Positions 15,113-16,079 of a stretch of 16,079 nt of DNA are shown one piece after another. The notes below the pieces were generated by a model, which was not told where the DNA came from, searched no databases, and saw only the letters and a list, made by a program, of their open reading frames with translations. Source of the DNA: Candidatus Omnitrophota bacterium. GTDB lineage: Bacteria; Omnitrophota; Gorgyraeia; Gygaellales; Profunditerraquicolaceae. Within the stretch, counting starts at the first letter, position 1. The number at the start of each line of letters is the position of its first letter. The position numbers were made by a program, and so were the translations under genes. The DNA is taken from contig JAQTTI010000008.1 of assembly GCA_028710845.1 (NCBI GenBank), forward strand, positions 1-16,079, in the 5' to 3' direction.

Positions 15113-15931
15113 ATGAATCGTAAAGGCGCAATTTTATTACCTATTTTAACTATATTATTCCTTGTTTCTTTAGCTGCTGCCGGAGGACTATTCTATTTAT
15201 ACCAAAAAGAACATGCCCAGAACATTATCCTCCAGGGCCAGATAAGCGATTTAGAAAAACGCCAGACCCTTACCGAGGGCAAGCTTAACGATACTAAAAA
15301 AATGGCTGCCGAATTGCAACTCAGGCTCCAGGAATCCAAATCCAAAGTGAGTAATTTAACCGACGAATTTGATAAAGAGAAGATTGCCCATGCTGAAGCA
15401 TTAAGTCAGCTGGAGCAGTTTAAATCTGACCTTGAGCAGCAAAAAGCCGTACGGCAGGACCTGGAAAACCAGCTTAAAAGCGCGCAGGAAGATGCTAAAA
15501 AAATAAAGAAAGAATTAAGCAGTATAAAGCAGCAAAAAACAGAGCTTGAAGAAAAATTAAAGAATATGGAAGCAGAAGCAAACAGCGTAGAATTAGGTAC
15601 TGTTGTGATAAATAATGACGAACCGGTAGTGACTGTCGATAACCCTCCTAAAGCCGAAAAGCAGGCCAAGCCGGCTAAAAAATCCGCTAAAACCAAAAGC
15701 CTGGAAGGTAGAATAATGGTAGTAAATAAAGAATTTAATTTCGTGGTAGTAAACCTGGGCAGTAAGGACGGGGTTAAAGTAGGCGATGAGTTTACGGTGG
15801 TTAGCGGCGGAAAATCCATCGGCAGTATAAAGATCGAAAAAGTCCACGAGTCGATGTCGGCAGCCGGTTTTCCTATTGAAATAAAAGATTACGTAAAAGA
15901 AAACGACCAAATAACTTCGAAGGCAAAGTGA
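15113..15931 (+). CDS. Unrecognised membrane-anchored coiled-coil protein with C-terminal beta domain
   Basis: I do not recognise this gene as a named family. It has 272 residues. A positive N-terminus (MNRKG) and a hydrophobic segment at about 7-29 look like an uncleaved signal anchor that puts the rest outside the cytoplasm. Residues 36-156 are rich in Glu, Lys, Gln and Leu with heptad-like spacing and almost no Gly or Pro, as in a long coiled coil. A short beta-like stretch (160-175) leads to a Pro/Lys/Ala linker (178-196). The C-terminus (198-270: GRIMVVN, NFVVVNLGSKDGVKVGDEF, IGSIKIEKV) resembles small beta domains such as the C-terminal domain of FlgT or other envelope proteins with an NLG..DGV..GD pattern. 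An envelope scaffold or peptidoglycan-associated role is a guess. The gene has its own promoter and strong ribosome binding site, and overlaps aroA by 4 bp. Confidence 0.85.
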   Translation: MNRKGAILLPILTILFLVSLAAAGGLFYLYQKEHAQNIILQGQISDLEKRQTLTEGKLNDTKKMAAELQLRLQESKSKVSNLTDEFDKEKIAHAEALSQLEQFKSDLEQQKAVRQDLENQLKSAQEDAKKIKKELSSIKQQKTELEEKLKNMEAEANSVELGTVVINNDEPVVTVDNPPKAEKQAKPAKKSAKTKSLEGRIMVVNKEFNFVVVNLGSKDGVKVGDEFTVVSGGKSIGSIKIEKVHESMSAAGFPIEIKDYVKENDQITSKAK

Positions 15932-16079
15932 AGCCTTTAATAGTCAAAGATAAGTTCGTCCCCCGCGGTAAAATCCTGGTTTCCGGCGACAAATCCATAG
16001 CCCATCGAGCACTGATCTTAAGTGCGCTGGCTTGCGGCAGAACAACCCTTAAGAATTTTCCTTTTCATGATGATTCATT
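15928..16079 (+). CDS. aroA: 3-phosphoshikimate 1-carboxyvinyltransferase (EPSP synthase), N-terminal part
   Basis: Shikimate-pathway enzyme that joins PEP to shikimate-3-phosphate on the way to chorismate. Only the first 50 codons are in the window; the reading frame runs off the right edge. Translation from GTG at 15928 gives MKPLIVKDKF, then the family N-terminal motif GDKSIAHRALILSALA (residues 20-35), where the Lys, Ser and Arg that bind the substrates are kept. It continues with RTTLKNFPFHDDS, which matches the usual T..NF...D pattern. The GTG overlaps the upstream TGA (GTGA, 4 bp) and has AAGG at 15920-15923, so translation is probably coupled to the coiled-coil gene. MurA shares the fold, but the GDKSIxHRA motif points to AroA. 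Confidence 0.92.
   Translation, partial: MKPLIVKDKFVPRGKILVSGDKSIAHRALILSALACGRTTLKNFPFHDDS

Noticed and set aside
15406..15910. Long antisense open frames (137 and 105 residues) opposite the coiled-coil gene
   Set aside because: They are shadows of the biased codon use of the Lys/Glu-rich gene; composition is low complexity and no start signal is seen.

Overview
This 16 kb window is one nearly gapless, plus-strand run of housekeeping genes from a bacterium that makes peptidoglycan and lipoproteins. It is moderately AT-rich and looks chromosomal. The gene set, the divergence of several proteins and the repeat type at 7349-7415 fit an uncultured lineage such as Omnitrophota (PVC superphylum) or a deltaproteobacterium-like group. 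This placement is an inference from style, not from a marker gene, and I hold it loosely. I see no phage, integrase, CRISPR, tRNA, rRNA or cargo island.

Region 1 (1-7349) is the 3' part of a division and cell wall (dcw) cluster: ftsW (5'-truncated by the window edge), murG, murC, murB, ddl, ftsQ, ftsA. Adjacent genes overlap or lie within 14 bp, so they are probably one transcript with coupled translation. Their products make UDP-MurNAc peptides (MurB, MurC, Ddl), build lipid II (MurG), polymerise it at the septum (FtsW) and recruit the divisome (FtsQ, FtsA). ftsZ, which normally follows ftsA, is not there. FtsA itself has altered nucleotide-binding motifs.

Region 2 (7350-7456) is the only large break in the first half. 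It holds a perfect 26-bp inverted repeat with a 15-nt loop, followed at once by a good sigma70-type promoter. The predicted start of transcription lies within a few bases of the yggS ATG, so the message should be nearly leaderless.

Region 3 (7457-15042) is a second tight run: yggS (PLP homeostasis), proC (proline synthesis), mtnP (methylthioadenosine salvage), ileS (isoleucyl-tRNA synthetase), a TraR/DksA-type zinc-finger gene, lspA and lgt (lipoprotein signal peptidase and diacylglyceryl transferase), and an rluD-like pseudouridine synthase.

Region 4 (15043-16079) opens with an extended -10 promoter and a strong ribosome binding site. They drive an unrecognised membrane-anchored coiled-coil protein, which overlaps by 4 bp the start of aroA (EPSP synthase), cut off by the window end.

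No clear new multi-gene system is present. The points most worth following are the missing ftsZ together with the degenerate FtsA and the palindromic element at that junction, plus active-site variants in MurB and Lgt.
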